From: Dendrocalamus latiflorus
Taxonomy: Eukaryota > Streptophyta > Magnoliopsida > Poales > Poaceae
Length of the DNA stretch: 64,000 nt
Reading direction: 5' to 3'
Assembly: GCA_017311315.1 (NCBI GenBank)
Contig: CM029646.1
Location: forward strand, 816,085 to 880,084
Part shown: in pieces, positions 38,950 to 53,000 of the stretch
Layout of the letters: every line of letters begins with the position of its first letter
Position numbering within the stretch: the stretch's first letter is position 1
Made by a program: the position numbers and the translations under genes
Notes under the pieces: model-generated
What the model was told of the DNA's origin: nothing
The model's database searches: none
What the model saw: only the letters and a program-made list of their open reading frames with translations

Positions 38950-40470
38950 CCAACTCAGTGTTAAACTTTCCTCAAAATCGAATTCTGACGGCACCGCAAA
39001 CTCCATGTATGTGAAATCGAGAGATGAAATAAACTGAGTGGCAAACACCTTGAATGGACTTGACATGCACCATATCTCATTTTGGCACGCATTTCGAATA
39101 CATCCAGCTGACGGTAAACTTTCCTCCGAAATGGGTTTCGACGGGAAATGTAAACTGCATGCACACGAAATCGAGTCACGAAATGAAACTGAGTAGCAAA
39201 TACCCCGAATGGACTTCATATGCATCCCCACTCGTTTTGGCATACATTTTGAATCCGTCTGACTCCGTGTTAAACTTTCCACCGAAATCGAATTCTGACG
39301 GGCACCGCAAACTCCATGTATGTGAAATCGAGAGATGAAAAAAACTGAGTGGCAAACACCTTGAATGGACTTGACATGCATCATATCTCATTTTGGCACG
39401 CATTTCGAAACCCTCCAACTCGTCTGTAAACTTTCCTCCAAAATGGGTTTCGAAGGGAAATGTAAACTGCATGCATACGAAATCGAGTCACGAAATGAAA
39501 CTGAGTGCCAAATACCCCGAATGGACTTCATATGCATCCCCACTCATTTTGGCATACATTTTGAATCCGTGTGACTCCCAGTTAAACTTTCCACCGAAAT
39601 GGATTCCGACGGGTACTTTAAACTCAACTCGCACGAAATCGAGTGACAAAATGAAACTGAGTGCCTAACACATCGAATGGACTTCACGTGTGCCCTAACT
39701 ATTTTCCGCATTCATTTTGAATCCATCCGACTCACTGTTAAACTTTCCTCAAAATTGAATTCTGACGAGCATCGCGAACTCCATGTATGTGAAATCGAGA
39801 GATGAAATAAACTAAGTGGCAAACACCTTGAATGGACTTGACATGCATCGTATCTCATTTTGGCATGCGTTTCGAAACCATCTAACTCGACGGTAAACTT
39901 TCCTCCAAAATGGGTTTCGACGGGAAATGTAAACTGCATCCATACGAAATCGAGCCACAAAATGAAACTGAGTACCAAATACTCCGAATGGACTTCATAT
40001 GCATCCCCACTCATTTTGGCATACATTTTGAATACATCTGACTCCGTGAAAAACTTTCCACCGAAATGGATTCCGACGGGTACTATAAACTCAACTCGCA
40101 GGAAATCGAGTGACAAAATGAAACTGAGTGCCAAACACATCGAATGGACTTCACGTGTGCCCTAAGTATTTTCCGCAATTATTTTGAATCCATTCGACTC
40201 AGTGTTAAACTTTCCTCAAAATCGAAATCTGACGAAACCGCAAACTCCACGTGTGTGAAATCGAGAGATGAAATAAATTGAGTGGCAAACACCTTGAATG
40301 GACTTGACAAGCATCAAATCACATTTTTGCACGCACTTCGAATCCATCCAACTCAACGGTAAACATTCCTCCAAAATGGGTTTCGACGGGAAATGTAAAC
40401 TGCATGCATACAAAATCGAGTAACAAAATGAAACTGAGTACCAAATACGCCGAATGGACTTCATATGCAT
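38950..40470 (+). repeat. Duplicated satellite block, copy 2 with a two-monomer deletion
   Basis: Matches 29350-31170 but lacks 308 bp (two monomers) at about 39290, where CCACCGAAAT of class B runs straight into AAATCGAATTCTGACGGG of class C/D. The junction lies in the shared AAAT. Confidence 0.85.
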
Positions 40471-40911
40471 CCCCACTCATTTTGGCATACATTTTGAATT
40501 CGTCTGACAAAGTGTTAAACTTTCCACCGAAAAGGATTCCGACGTTTACTTCAAACTCTACTCGCACGAAATCGAGTGACAAAATGAAACTGAGTGCTAA
40601 ACACATCGAATGGACTTCACGTGTGCCCTAACTATTTTCCGCATTGATTTTGAATCCATCCAACTCGGTGTTAAACTTGCCTCAAAACCGAATTCTAACG
40701 GGCATCGCAAACTCCATGTATGTGAAATCGAGAGATGAAATAAACTGAGTGGCAAACACCTTGAATAGACTTGACATGCACCATATCTCATTTTGGCACG
40801 CATTTCGAATCCATCCAGCTGACGGTAAACTTTCCTCCGAAATGGGTTTCGACGGGAAATGTAAACCGCATGCACACGAAATCGACTCACGAATTGAAAC
40901 TGAGTAACAAA

Positions 40912-41011
40912 NNNNNNNNNNNNNNNNNNNNNNNNNNNNNNNNNNNNNNNNNNNNNNNNNNNNNNNNNNNNNNNNNNNNNNNNNNNNNNNNNNNNNNNNN
41001 NNNNNNNNNNN
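40912..41011. other. Assembly gap of exactly 100 N
   Basis: There are exactly 100 undetermined bases. Round 100-N runs are the common convention for scaffold joins of unknown length. Satellite monomers run on the + strand to its left and on the - strand to its right. Confidence 0.98.
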
Positions 41012-44000
41012 GTTTCATTGCGTGCCTCGATTTTGTCCGTGTGGAGTTTGTAGTACCCGTTGAAACCCACTTTGGTGGAAAGTTTAACACTGAGTCGGAT
41101 TGATTCCAAATCAATGCGGAAAATACTGAGGGCACACGTGAATTCAATTCGATGTATTTGGCACTCAGATTCACTTTGTCACTCGATTTCGTACGAGTGT
41201 AGTTTAAAGTACCCGTCAGAATCCATTTCGGTGGAAAGCTTGACACGGAGTCGGACGGATTCAAAATGTATGCCAAAAAGAGTGGGGACGCATATGCAGT
41301 CTATTCGGGGTATTTGGTACTCACTTTCATTTCGCGACTCGATTTCGTATGCACGCAGTTTACATTTCCATCGAAACCCATTTTAGAGGAAAGTTTACCG
41401 TCGAGTTGGATGGATTCGAAATGCGTGCCATGATGAGATATGATGCACGCCAAGTCCATTCAAGGTGTTTGCCACTCAGTTTATTTCATGTCTCGATTTC
41501 ACATACATGGATTTTGCGGTGCCCGTCGGAATTCGATTTTGAGGAAAGTTTAACACCGACTCGGATGGATTCAATGCATGCCAAATGAGGTAGGGCACAT
41601 ATGAAGTCCATTCGAGGTGTTTGGCACTAAGTTTCATTGCGTGCCTCGATTTTGTCCGTGTGGAGTTTGTAGTACCCGTTGAAACCCACTTTGGTGGAAA
41701 GTTTAACACTTAGTCGGATTGATTCCAAATCAATGCGGAAAATAGTGAGGGACGTGAATTCAATTCGATGTATTTGGCACTCAGTTTCACTTTGTCACTC
41801 GATTTCGTACGGGTGTAGTTTAAAGTACCCGTCAGAATCCATTTCGGTGGAAAGCTTGACACGGAGTCGGACGGATTCAAAATGTATGCCAAAATGAGTG
41901 GGGACGCATATGCAGTCTATTCGGGGTATTTGGTACTCAGTTTCGTTTCGTGACTCGATTTCGTATGCACGCAGTTTACATTTCCATCGAAACCCATTTT
42001 GGAGGAAAGTTTACCGTCAAGTTGGATGGATTCGAAATGCGTGCCATGATGAGATATGATGCACGCCAAGTCCATTCAAGGTGTTTGCCACTCAGTTTAT
42101 TTCATGTCTCGATTTCACATACATGGATTTTGCGGTGCCCGTCGGAATTCGATTTTGAGGAAATTTTAACACCGACTCGGATGGATTCAACGCATGCCAA
42201 ATGAGGTAGGGCACATATGAAGTCCATTCGAGGTATTTGGCACTAAGTTTCATTGCGTGCCTCGATTTTGTCCGTGTGGAGTTTGTAGTACCCGTTGAAA
42301 CCCACTTTGGTGGAAAGTTTAACACTGAGTCGGATTGATTCCAAATCAATGCGGAAAATAGTGAGGGCACACGTGAATTCAATTCGATGTATTTGGCACT
42401 CAGTTTCACTTTGTCACTCGATTTCATACGAGTGTAGTTTAAAGTACCCGTCAGAATCCATTTCGGTGGAAAGCTTGACACGGAGTCGGACGGATTCAAA
42501 ATGTATGCCAAAATGAGTGGGGACGCATATGCAGTCTAGTCGGGGTATTTGGTACTCAGTTTCATTTCGCGACTCGATTTCGTATGCACGCAGTTTACAT
42601 TTCATCGAAACCCATTTTGGAGGAAAGTTTACCGTCGAGTTGGATGGATTTGAAATGCGTGCCATGATGAGATATGATGCACGCCAAGTCCATTCAAGGT
42701 GTTTGCCACTCAGTTTATTTCACGTCTCGATTTCACATACATGGATTTTGCGGTGCCCGTCGGAATTCGATTTTGAGGAAAGTTTAACACCGACTCGGAT
42801 GGATTCAAGCATGCCAAATGAGGTAGGGCACATATGAAGTCCATTCGAGGTGTTTGGCACTAAGTTTCATTGCGTGCCTCGATTTTGTCCGTGTGGAGTT
42901 TGTAGTACACGTTGAAACCCACTTTGGTGGAAAGTTTAACACTGAGTCGGATTGATTTAAAATCAATGCGGAAAATAGTGAGGGCACACGTGAAGTCAAT
43001 TCGATGTATTTGGCACTCAGTTTCGCTTTGTCACTCGATTTCGTACGAGTGTAGTTTAAAGTAGCCGTCAGAATCCATTTCGATGGAAAGTTTGCCACGG
43101 AGTCGGACGGATTCAAAATGTATGCCAAAATGAGTGGGGAGGCATATGAAGTCTATTCGGGGTATTTGGTACTCAGTTTAGTTTCGTGACTCGATTTCGT
43201 ATGCACGCAGTTTACATTTCCATCGAAACCCATTTTGGAGGAAAGTTTACCGTCGAGTTGGATGGATTCGAAATGCGTGCCATGATGAGATATGATGCAC
43301 GCCAAGTCCATTCAAGGTGTTTGCCACTCAGTTTATTTCATATCTCGATTTCACATACATGGATTTTGCGGTGCCCGTCGGAATTCGATTTTGAGAAAGT
43401 TTAACACCGACTCGGATGGATTCAATGCAAGCCAAATGAGGTAGGGCACATATGAAGTCCATTCGAGGTGTTTGGCACTAAGTTTCATTGCGTGCCTCGA
43501 TTTTGTCCGTGTGGAGTTTGTAGTACCCGTTGAAACCCACTTTGGTGGAAAGTTTAACACTGAGTCGGATTGATTCCAAATCAATGCGGAAAATAGTGAG
43601 GGCACACGTGAATTCAATTCGATGTATTTGGCACTCAGTTTCACTTTGTCACTCGATTTCGTACGGGTGTAGTTTAAAGTACCCGTCAGAATCCATTTCG
43701 GTGCAAAGCTTGACACGGAGTCGGACGGATTCAAAATGTATGCCAAAATGAGTGGGGACGCATATGCAGTCTATTCGGGGTATTTGGCACTCAGTTTCGT
43801 TTCGTGACTCTATTTCGTATGCACGCAGTTTACATTTCCATCGAAACCCATTTTGGAGGAAAGTTTACCGTCGAGTTGGATGGATTCGAAATGCGTGCCA
43901 TGATGAGATATGATGCACGCCAAGTCCATTCAAGGTGTTTGCCACTCAGTTTATTTCATGTCTCGATTTCACATACATGGATTTTGCGGTGCCCGTCGGA

Positions 44001-47000
44001 ATTCGATTTTGAGGAAAGTTTAACACCGACTCGGATGGATTCAATGCATGCCAAATGAGGTAGGGCACATATGAAGTCCATTCGAGGTGTTTGGCGCAAA
44101 GTTTCATTGCGTGCCTCGATTTTGTCCGTGTGGAGTTTGTAGTACCCGTTGAAACCCACTTTGGTGGAAAGTGTAACACTGAGTCGGATTGATTCCAAAT
44201 CAATGCGGAAAATAGTGAGGGCACACGTGAATTCAATTCGATGTATTTGGCAATCAGTTTCACTTTGTCACTCGATCTCGTACGGGTGTAGTTTAAAGTA
44301 CCCGTCAGAATACATTTCGGTGGAAAGCTTGACACGGAGTAAGACGGATTCAAAATGTATGCCAAAATGAGTGGGGACGCATATGAAGTCTATTCGGGGT
44401 ATTTGGTACTCACTTTCATTTCGTGACTCGATTTCGTATGCACGCAGTTTACATTTCCGTCGAAACCCGTTTTGGAGGAAAGTTTACCGTCGAGCTGGAT
44501 GGATTCTAAATGCGTGCCATGATGAGATATGATGCACGCCAAGTCCATTCAAGGTGTTTGCCACTCAGTTTATTTCATGTCTCGATTTCACATACATGGA
44601 TTTTGCGGTGCCCGTCGGAATTCGTTTTGAGGAAAGTTTAACACCGACTCGGATGGATTCAACGCATGCCAAATGACGTAGGGCACATATGAAGTCCATT
44701 CGAGGTGTTTTGCACTCAGTTTCATTGCGTGCCTCGATTTTGTCCGTGTGGAGATTGTAGTACCCGTTGAAACCCACTTTGGTGGAAAGTTTAACACTGA
44801 GTCGGATTGATTTAAAATCAATGCTGAAATAGTGAGGGCACACGTGAATTCAATTCGATGTATTTGGCACTCAGTTTCACTTTGTCACTCGATTTCGTAC
44901 GGGTGTAGTTTAAAGTACCCGTCAGAATCCATTTCGGTGGAAAGCTTGACACGGAGTCGGACGGATTCAAAATGTATGCCAAAATGAGTGGGGACGCATA
45001 TGCAGTCTATTCGGGGTATTTGGTACTCAGTTTCGTTTCGTGACTCGATTTCGTATGCACGCAGTTTACATTTCCATCGAAACCCATTTTGGAGGAAAGT
45101 TTACCGTCGAGTTGGATGGATTCGAAATGCGTGCCATGATGAGATATGATGCACGCCAAGTCCATTCAAGGTGTTTGCCACTCAGTTTATTTCATGTCTC
45201 GATTTCACATACATGGATTTTGCGGTGCCCGTCGGAATTCGATTTTGAGGAAAGTTTAACACCGACTCGGATGGATTCAATGCATGCCAAATGAGGTAGG
45301 GCACATATGAAGTCCATTCGAGGTGTTTGGCACTAAGTTTCATTGCGTGCCTCGATTTTGTCCGTGTGGAGTTTGTAGTACCCGTTGAAACCCACTTTGG
45401 TGGAAAGTTTAACACTGAGTCGGATTGATTCCAAATCAAAGCGGAAAATAGTGAGGGCACACGTGAATTCAATTCGATGTATTTGGCACTCAGTTTCACT
45501 TTGTCACTCGATTTCGTACGAGTGTAGTTTAAAGTACCCGTCAGAATCCATTTCGGTGGAAAGCTTGACACGGAGTCGGACGGATTCAAAATGTATGCCA
45601 AAATGAGTGGGGACGCATATGAAGTCTATTCGGGGTATTTGGTACTCAGTTTCATTTCGTGACTCGATTTCGTATGGCCGCAGTTTACATTTCCATCGAA
45701 ACCCATTTTGGAGGAAAGTTTACCGTCGAGTTGGATGGATTCGAAATGCGTGCCATGATGAGATATGATGCACGCCAAGTCCATTCAAGGTGTTTGCCAC
45801 TCAGTTTATTTCCTGTCTCGATTTCACATACATGGATTTTGCGGTGCCCGTCGGAATTCGATTTTGAGAAAGTTTAACACCGACTCGGATGGATTCAATG
45901 CATGCCAAATGAGGTAGGGCACATATGAAGTCCATTCGAGGTGTTTGGCGCTCAGTTTCATTGCGTGCCTCGATTTTGTCCGTGTGGAGTTTGTAGTACC
46001 CGTTGAAACCCACTTTGGTGGAAAGTTTAACACTTAGTCGGATTGATTCCAAATCAATGCGGAAAATAGTGAGGGCACACGTGAATTCAATTCGATGTAT
46101 TTGGCACTCAGTTTCACTTTGTCACTCGATTTCGTACGGGTGTAGTTTAAAGTACCCGTCAGAATCCATTTCGGTGGAAAGCTTGACACGGAGTCGGACG
46201 GATTCAAAATGTATGCCAAAATGAGTGGGGACGCATATGCAGTCTATTCGGGGTATTTGGTACTCAGTTTCGTTTCGTGACTCTATTTCGTATGCACGCA
46301 GTTTACATTTCCATCGAAACCCATTTTGGAGGAAAGTTTACCGTCGAGTTGGATGGATTCGAAATGCATGCCATGATGAGATATGATGCACGCCAAGTCC
46401 ATTCAAGGTGTTTGCCACTCAGTTTATTTCATGTCTCGATTTCACATACATGGATTTTGCGGTGCCCGTCGGAATTCGATTTTGAGGAAAGTTTAACACC
46501 GACTCGGATGGATTCAATGCATGCCAAATGAGGTAGGGCACATATGAAGTCCATTCGAGGTGTTTGGCACTAAGTTTCATTGCGTCCCTCGATTTTGTCC
46601 GTGTGGAGTTTGTAGTACCCGTTGAAACCCACTTTGGTGGAAAGTTTAACACTGAGTCGGATTGATTTAAAATCAATGCGGAAAATAGTGAGGGCACACG
46701 TGAAGTCAATTCGATGTATTTGGCACTCAGTTTCGCTTTGTCAGTCGATTTCGTACGAGTGTACTTTAAAGTAGCCGTCAGAATCCATTTCGGTGGAAAG
46801 TTTGCCACGGAGTCGGACGGATTCAAAATGTATGCCAAAATGAGTGGGGAGGCATAGGAAGTCTATTCGGGGTATTTGGTACTCACTTTCATTTCGTGAC
46901 TCGATTTCGTATGCACGCAGTTTACATTTCCGTCGAAACCCGTTTTGGAGGAAAGTTTACCGTCGAGCTGGATGGATTCGAAATGCGTGCCATGATGAGA

Positions 47001-50000
47001 TATGATGCACGCCAAGTCCATTTAAGGTGTTTGCCACTCAGTTTATTTCATGTCTCGATTTCACATACATGGATTTTTCGGTGACCGTCGGAATTCGATT
47101 TTGAGGAAAGTTTAACACCGACTCGGATGGATTCAATGCATGCCAAATGAGGTAGGGCACATATGAAGTCCATTCGAGGTGTTTGGCACTCAGTTTTATT
47201 GCGTGCCTCGATTTTGTCCGTGTGGAGTTTGTAGTACCCGTTGAAACCCACTTTGGTGGAAAGTTTAACACTGAGTCGGATTAAATCCAAATCAATGTGG
47301 AAAATAGTGAGGGCACACGTGAAGTCAATTCGATGTATTTGGCACTCAATTCACTTTGTCACTCGATTTCGTACGGGTGTAGTTTAAAGTACCCGTCAGA
47401 ATCCATTTCGGTGGAAAGCTTGACACGGAGTCGGACGGATTCAAAATGTATGCCAAAATGAGTGGGGACGCATATGAAGTCTATTCGGGGTATTTGGTAC
47501 TCAGTTTCATTTCGTGACTCGATTTCGTATGCACGCAGTTTACATTTCCATCGAAACCCATTTTGGAGGAAAGTTTACCGTCGAGTTGGATGGATTCGAA
47601 ATGCGTGCCATGATGAGATATGATGCACGCCAAGTCCATTCAAGGTGTTTGCCACTAAGTTTATTTCATGTCTCGATTTCACATACATGGATTTTGCGGT
47701 GCCCGTCGGAATTCGATTTTGAGGAAACTTTAACACCGACTCGGATGGATTCAATGCATGCCAAACGAGGTAGGGCACATATGAAGTCCATTCGAGGCGT
47801 TTGGCGCTCAGTTTCATTGCGTGCCTCGATTTTGTCCGTGTGGAGTTTGTAGTACCCGTTGAAACCCACTTTGGTGGAAAGTTTAACACTTAGTCGGATT
47901 GATTCCAAATCAATGCGGAAAATAGTGAGGGCACACGTGAATTCAATTCGATGTATTTGGCAATCAGTTTCACTTTGTCACTCGATTTCGTACGGGTGTA
48001 GTTTAAAGTACCCGTCAGAATACATTTCGGTGGAAAGCTTGACACGGAGTCGGACGGATTCAAAATGTATGCCAAAATGAGTGGGGACGCATATGCAGTC
48101 TATTCGGGGTATTTGGTACTCAGTTTCATTTCGTGACTCGATTTCGTATGCACGCAGTTTACATTTCCATCGAAACCCATTTTGGAGGAAAGTTTACCGT
48201 CGAGTTGGATGGATTCGAAATGCGTGCCATGATGAGATATGATGCACGCCAAGTCCATTCAAGGTGTTTGCCACTCAGTTTATTTCATGTCTCGATTTCA
48301 CATACATGGATTTTGCGGTGCCCGTCGGAATTCGATTTTGAGGAAAGTTTAACACCGACTCGGATGGATTCAATGCATGCCAAATGAGGTAGGGCACATA
48401 TGAAGTCCATTCGAGGTGTTTGGCACTAAGTTTCATTGCGTGCCTCGATTTTGTCCGTGTGGAGTTTGTAGTACCCGTTGAAACCCACTTTGGTGGAAAG
48501 TTTAACACTGAGTCGGATTGATTCCAAATCAAAGCGGAAAATAGTGAGGGCACACGTGAATTCAATTCGATGTATTTGGCACTCAGTTTCACTTTGTCAC
48601 TCGATTTCGTACGAGTGTAGTTTAAAGTACCCGTCAGAATCCATTTCGGTGGAAAGCTTGACACGGAGTCGGACGGATTCAAAATGTATGCCAAAATGAG
48701 TGGGGACGCATATGAAGTCTATTCGGGGTATTTGGTACTCAGTTTCATTTCGTGACTCGATTTCGTATGGACGCAGTTTACATTTCCATCGAAACCCATT
48801 TTGGAGGAAAGTTTACCGTCGAGTTGGATGGATTCGAAATGCGTGCCATGATGAGATATGATGCACGCCAAGTCCATTCAACGTGTTTGCCACTCAGTTT
48901 ATTTCCTGTCTCGATTTCACATACATGGATTTTGCGGTGCCCGTCGGAATTCGATTTTGAGAAAGTTTAACACCGACTCGGATGGATTCAATGCATGCCA
49001 AATGAGGTAGGGCACATATGAAGTCCATTCGAGGTGTTTGGCGCTCAGTTTCATTGCGTGCCTCGATTTTGTCCGTGTGGAGTTTGTAGTACCCGTTGAA
49101 ACCCACTTTGGTGGAAAGTTTAACACTTAGTCGGATTGATTCCAAATCAATGCGGAAAATAGTGAGGGCACACGTGAATTCAATTCGATGTATTTGGCAC
49201 TCAGTTTCACTTTGTCACTCGATTTCGTACGGGTGTAGTTTAAAGTACCCGTCAGAATCCATTTCGGTGCAAAGCTTGACACGGAGTCGGACGGATTCAA
49301 AATGTATGCCAAAATGAGTGGGGACGCATATGCAGTCTATTCGGGGTATTTGGTACTCAGTTTCATTTCGTGACTCTATTTCGTATGCACGCAGTTTACA
49401 TTTCCATCGAAACCCATTTTGGAGGAAAGTTTACCGTCGAGTTGGATGGATTCGAAATGCATGCCATGATGAGATATGATGCACGCCAAGTCCATTCAAG
49501 GTGTTTGCCACTCAGTTTATTTCATGTCTCGATTTCACATACATGGATTTTGCGGTGCCCGTCGGAATTCGATTTTGAGGAAAGTTTAACACCGACTCGG
49601 ATGGATTCAATGCATGCCAAATGAGGTAGGGCACATATGAAGTCCATTCGAGGTGTTTGGCACTAAGTTTAATTGTGTGCCTCGATTTTCTCCGTGTGGA
49701 GTTTGTAGTACCCGTTGAAACCCACTTTGGTGGAAAGTTTAACACTGAGTCGGATTGATTCAAAATCAATGCGGAAAATAGTTAGGGCACACGTGAAGTC
49801 AATTCGATGTATTTGGCACTCAGTTTCGACTTTGTCAGTCGATTTCGTACGAGTGTACTTTAAAGTAGCCGTCAGAATCCATTTCGGTGGAAAGCTTTGA
49901 CACGGAGTCGGACGGATTCAAAATGTATGCCAAAATGAGTGGGGACGGCATATGAAGTCTATTCGGGGTATTTGGTACTCACTTTCATTTCGTGACTCGA

Positions 50001-53000
50001 TTTCGTATGCACGCAGTTTACATTTCCGTCGAAACCCGTTTTGGAGGAAAGTTTACCGTCGAGCTTGGATGGATTCGAAATGCGTGCCATGATGAGATAT
50101 GATGCACGCCAAGTCCATTCAAGGTGTTTGCCACTCAGTTTATTTCATGTCTCGATTTCACATACATGGATTTTTCGGTGACCGTCGGAATTCGATTTTG
50201 AGGAAAGTTTAACACCGACTCGGATGGATTCAATGCATGCCAAATGAGGTAGGGCACATATGAAGTCCATTCGAGGTGTTTGGCACTCAGTTTTATTGCG
50301 TGCCTCGATTTTGTCCGTGTGGAGTTTGTAGTACCCGTTGAAACCCACTTTGGTGGAAAGTTTAACACTAAGTCGGATTAAATCCAAATCAATGTGGAAA
50401 ATAGTGAGGGCACACGTGAAGTCAATTCGATGTATTTGGCACTCAGTTTCACTTTGTCACTCGATTTCGTACGGGTGTAGTTTAAAGTACCCGTCAGAAA
50501 CCATTTCGGTGGAAAGCTTGACACGGAGTCGGACGGATTCAAAATGTATGCCAAAATGAGTGGGGACGCATATGAAGTCTATTCGGGGTATTTGGTACTC
50601 AGTTTCATTTCGTGACTCGATTTCGTATGCACGCAGTTTACATTTCCATCGAAACCCATTTTGGAGGAAAGTTTACCGTCGAGTTGGATGGATTCGAAAT
50701 GCGTGCCATGATGAGATATGATGCACGCCAAGTCCATTCAAGGTGTTTGCCACTAAGTTTATTTCATGTCTCGATTTCACATACATGGATTTTGCGGTGC
50801 CCGTCGGAATTCGATTTTGAGGAAACTTTAACACCGACTCGGATGGATTCAATGCATGCCAAACGAGGTAGGGCACATATGAAGTCCATTCGAGGCGTTT
50901 GGCGCTCAGTTTCATTGCGTGCCTCGATTTTGTCCGTGTGGAGTTTGTAGTACCCGTTGAAACCCACTTTGGTGGAAAGTTTAACACTTAGTTGGATTGA
51001 TTCCAAATCAATGCGGAAAATAGTGAGGGCACACGTGAATTCAATTCGATGTATTTGGCAATCAGTTTCACTTTGTCACTCGATTTCGTACGGGTGTAGT
51101 TTAAAGTACCCGTCAGAATACATTTCGGTGGAAAGCTTGACACGGAGTCAGACGGATTCAAAATGTATGCCAAAATGAGTGGGGACGCATATGCAGTCTA
51201 TTCGGGGTATTTGGTACTCAGTTTCATTTCGTGACTCGATTTCGTATGGACGCAGTTTACATTTCCATCGAAACCCATTTTGGAGGAAAGTTTACCCTTG
51301 AGTTGGATGGATTCGAAATGCATGCCATGATGAGATATGATGCACGCCAAGTCCATTCAAGGTGTTTGCCACTCAGTTTATTTCATGTCTCGATTTCACA
51401 TACATGGATTTTGCGGTGCCCGTCGGAATTCGATTTTGAGGAAAGTTTAACACCGACTCGGATGGATTCAATGCATGCCAAATGAGGTAGGGCACATATG
51501 ATGTCCATTCGAGGTGTTTGGCGCTCAGTTTCATTGCGTGCCTCGATTTTGTCCGTGTGGAGTTTGTAGTACCCGTTGAAACCCACTTTGGTGGAAAGTT
51601 TAACACTGAGTCGGATTGATTCCAAATCAATGCGGAAAATAGTGAGGGCACACGTGAATTCAATTCGATGTATTTGGCAATCAGTTTCACTTTGTCACTC
51701 GATTTCGTACGGGTGTAGTTTAAAGTACCCGTCAGAATACATTTCGGTGGAAAGCTTGACACGGAGTCGGACGGATTCAAAATGTATGCCAAAATGAGTG
51801 GGGACGCATATGAAGTCTATTCGGGGTATTTGGTACTCACTTTCATTTCGTGACTCGACTTCGTATGCACGCAGTTTACATTTCCGTCGAAACCCGTTTT
51901 GGAGGAAAGTTTACCGTCGAGCTGGATGGATTCTAAATGCGTGCCATGATGAGATATGATGCACGCCAAGTCCATTCAAGGTGTTTGCCACTCAGTTTAT
52001 TTCATGTCTCGATTTCACATACATGGATTTTGCGGTGCCCGTCGGAATTCGTTTTGAGGAAAGTTTAACACCGACTCGGATGGATTCAATGCATGCCAAA
52101 TGAGGTAGGGCACATATGAAGTCCATTTGAGGTGTTTGGCGCTCAGTTTCATTGCGTGCCTCGATTTTGTCCAAGTGGAGTTTGTAGTACCCGTTGAAAC
52201 CCACTTTGGTGGAAAGTTTAACACTTAGTCGGATTGATTCCAAATCAATGCGGAAAATAGTGAGGGCACACGTGAATTCAATTCGTGTATTTGGCACTCA
52301 GTTTCACTTTGTCACTCGATTTCGTACGGGTGTAGTTTAAAGTACCCGTCAGAATCCATTTCGGTGGAAAGCTTGACACGGAGTCGGACGGATTCAAAAT
52401 GTATGCCAAAATGAGTGGGGACGCATATGCAGTCTATTCGGGGTATTTGGTACTCAGTTTCGTTTCGTGACTCGATTTCGTATGCACGCAGTTTACATTT
52501 CCATCGAAACCCATTTTGGAGGAAAGTTTACCGTCGAGTTGGATGGATTCGAAATGCGTGCCATGATGAGATATGATGCACGCCAAGTCCATTCAAGGTG
52601 TTTGCCACTCAGTTTATTTCATGTCTCGATTTCACATACATGGATTTTGCGGTGCCCGTCGGAATTCGATTTTGAGGAAAGTTTAACACCGACTCGGATG
52701 GATTCAATGCATGCCAAATGAGGTAGGGCACATATGAAGTCCATTCGAGGTGTTTGGCACTAAGTTTCATTGCGTGCCTCGATTTTGTCCGTGTGGAGTT
52801 TGTAGTACCCGTTGAAACCCACTTTGGTGGAAAGTTTAACACTGAGTCGGATTGATTCCAAATCAAAGCGGAAAATAGTGAGGGCACACGTGAATTCAAT
52901 TCGATGTATTTGGCACTCAGTTTCACTTTGTCACTCGATTTCGTACGAGTGTAGTTTAAAGTACCCGTCAGAATCCATTTCGGTGGAAAGCTTGACACGG

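Larger units (their letters stand above)
24042..40911 (+). repeat. Diverged satellite zone without regular higher-order repeats
   Basis: Monomers keep the orientation and classes of the left array, but the 1085-bp period stops. Monomer order varies, many carry private substitutions, and several are shortened or chimeric (around 24490, 25212, 27885, 27915, 31160, 31473, 34553, 37787 and 39290). This resembles the older, less homogenised flank seen beside HOR arrays in well-studied centromeres; that comparison is inference. No gene, retroelement or other insertion was seen in this stretch. Confidence 0.92.

Noticed and set aside
17..40911. Dozens of 60-180 codon open frames in the + oriented satellite
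   Set aside because: They overlap in several frames on both strands, repeat with the monomer period, and have no start context, domain or codon bias. They are a consequence of a 156-bp monomer.
24042..40911. Transposon insertions within the diverged satellite
   Set aside because: I read the stretch for non-satellite sequence and found only deletions, duplications and chimeric monomers.
40597..41276. Open frames spanning the N gap
   Set aside because: They cross 100 undetermined bases and are meaningless as coding sequence.
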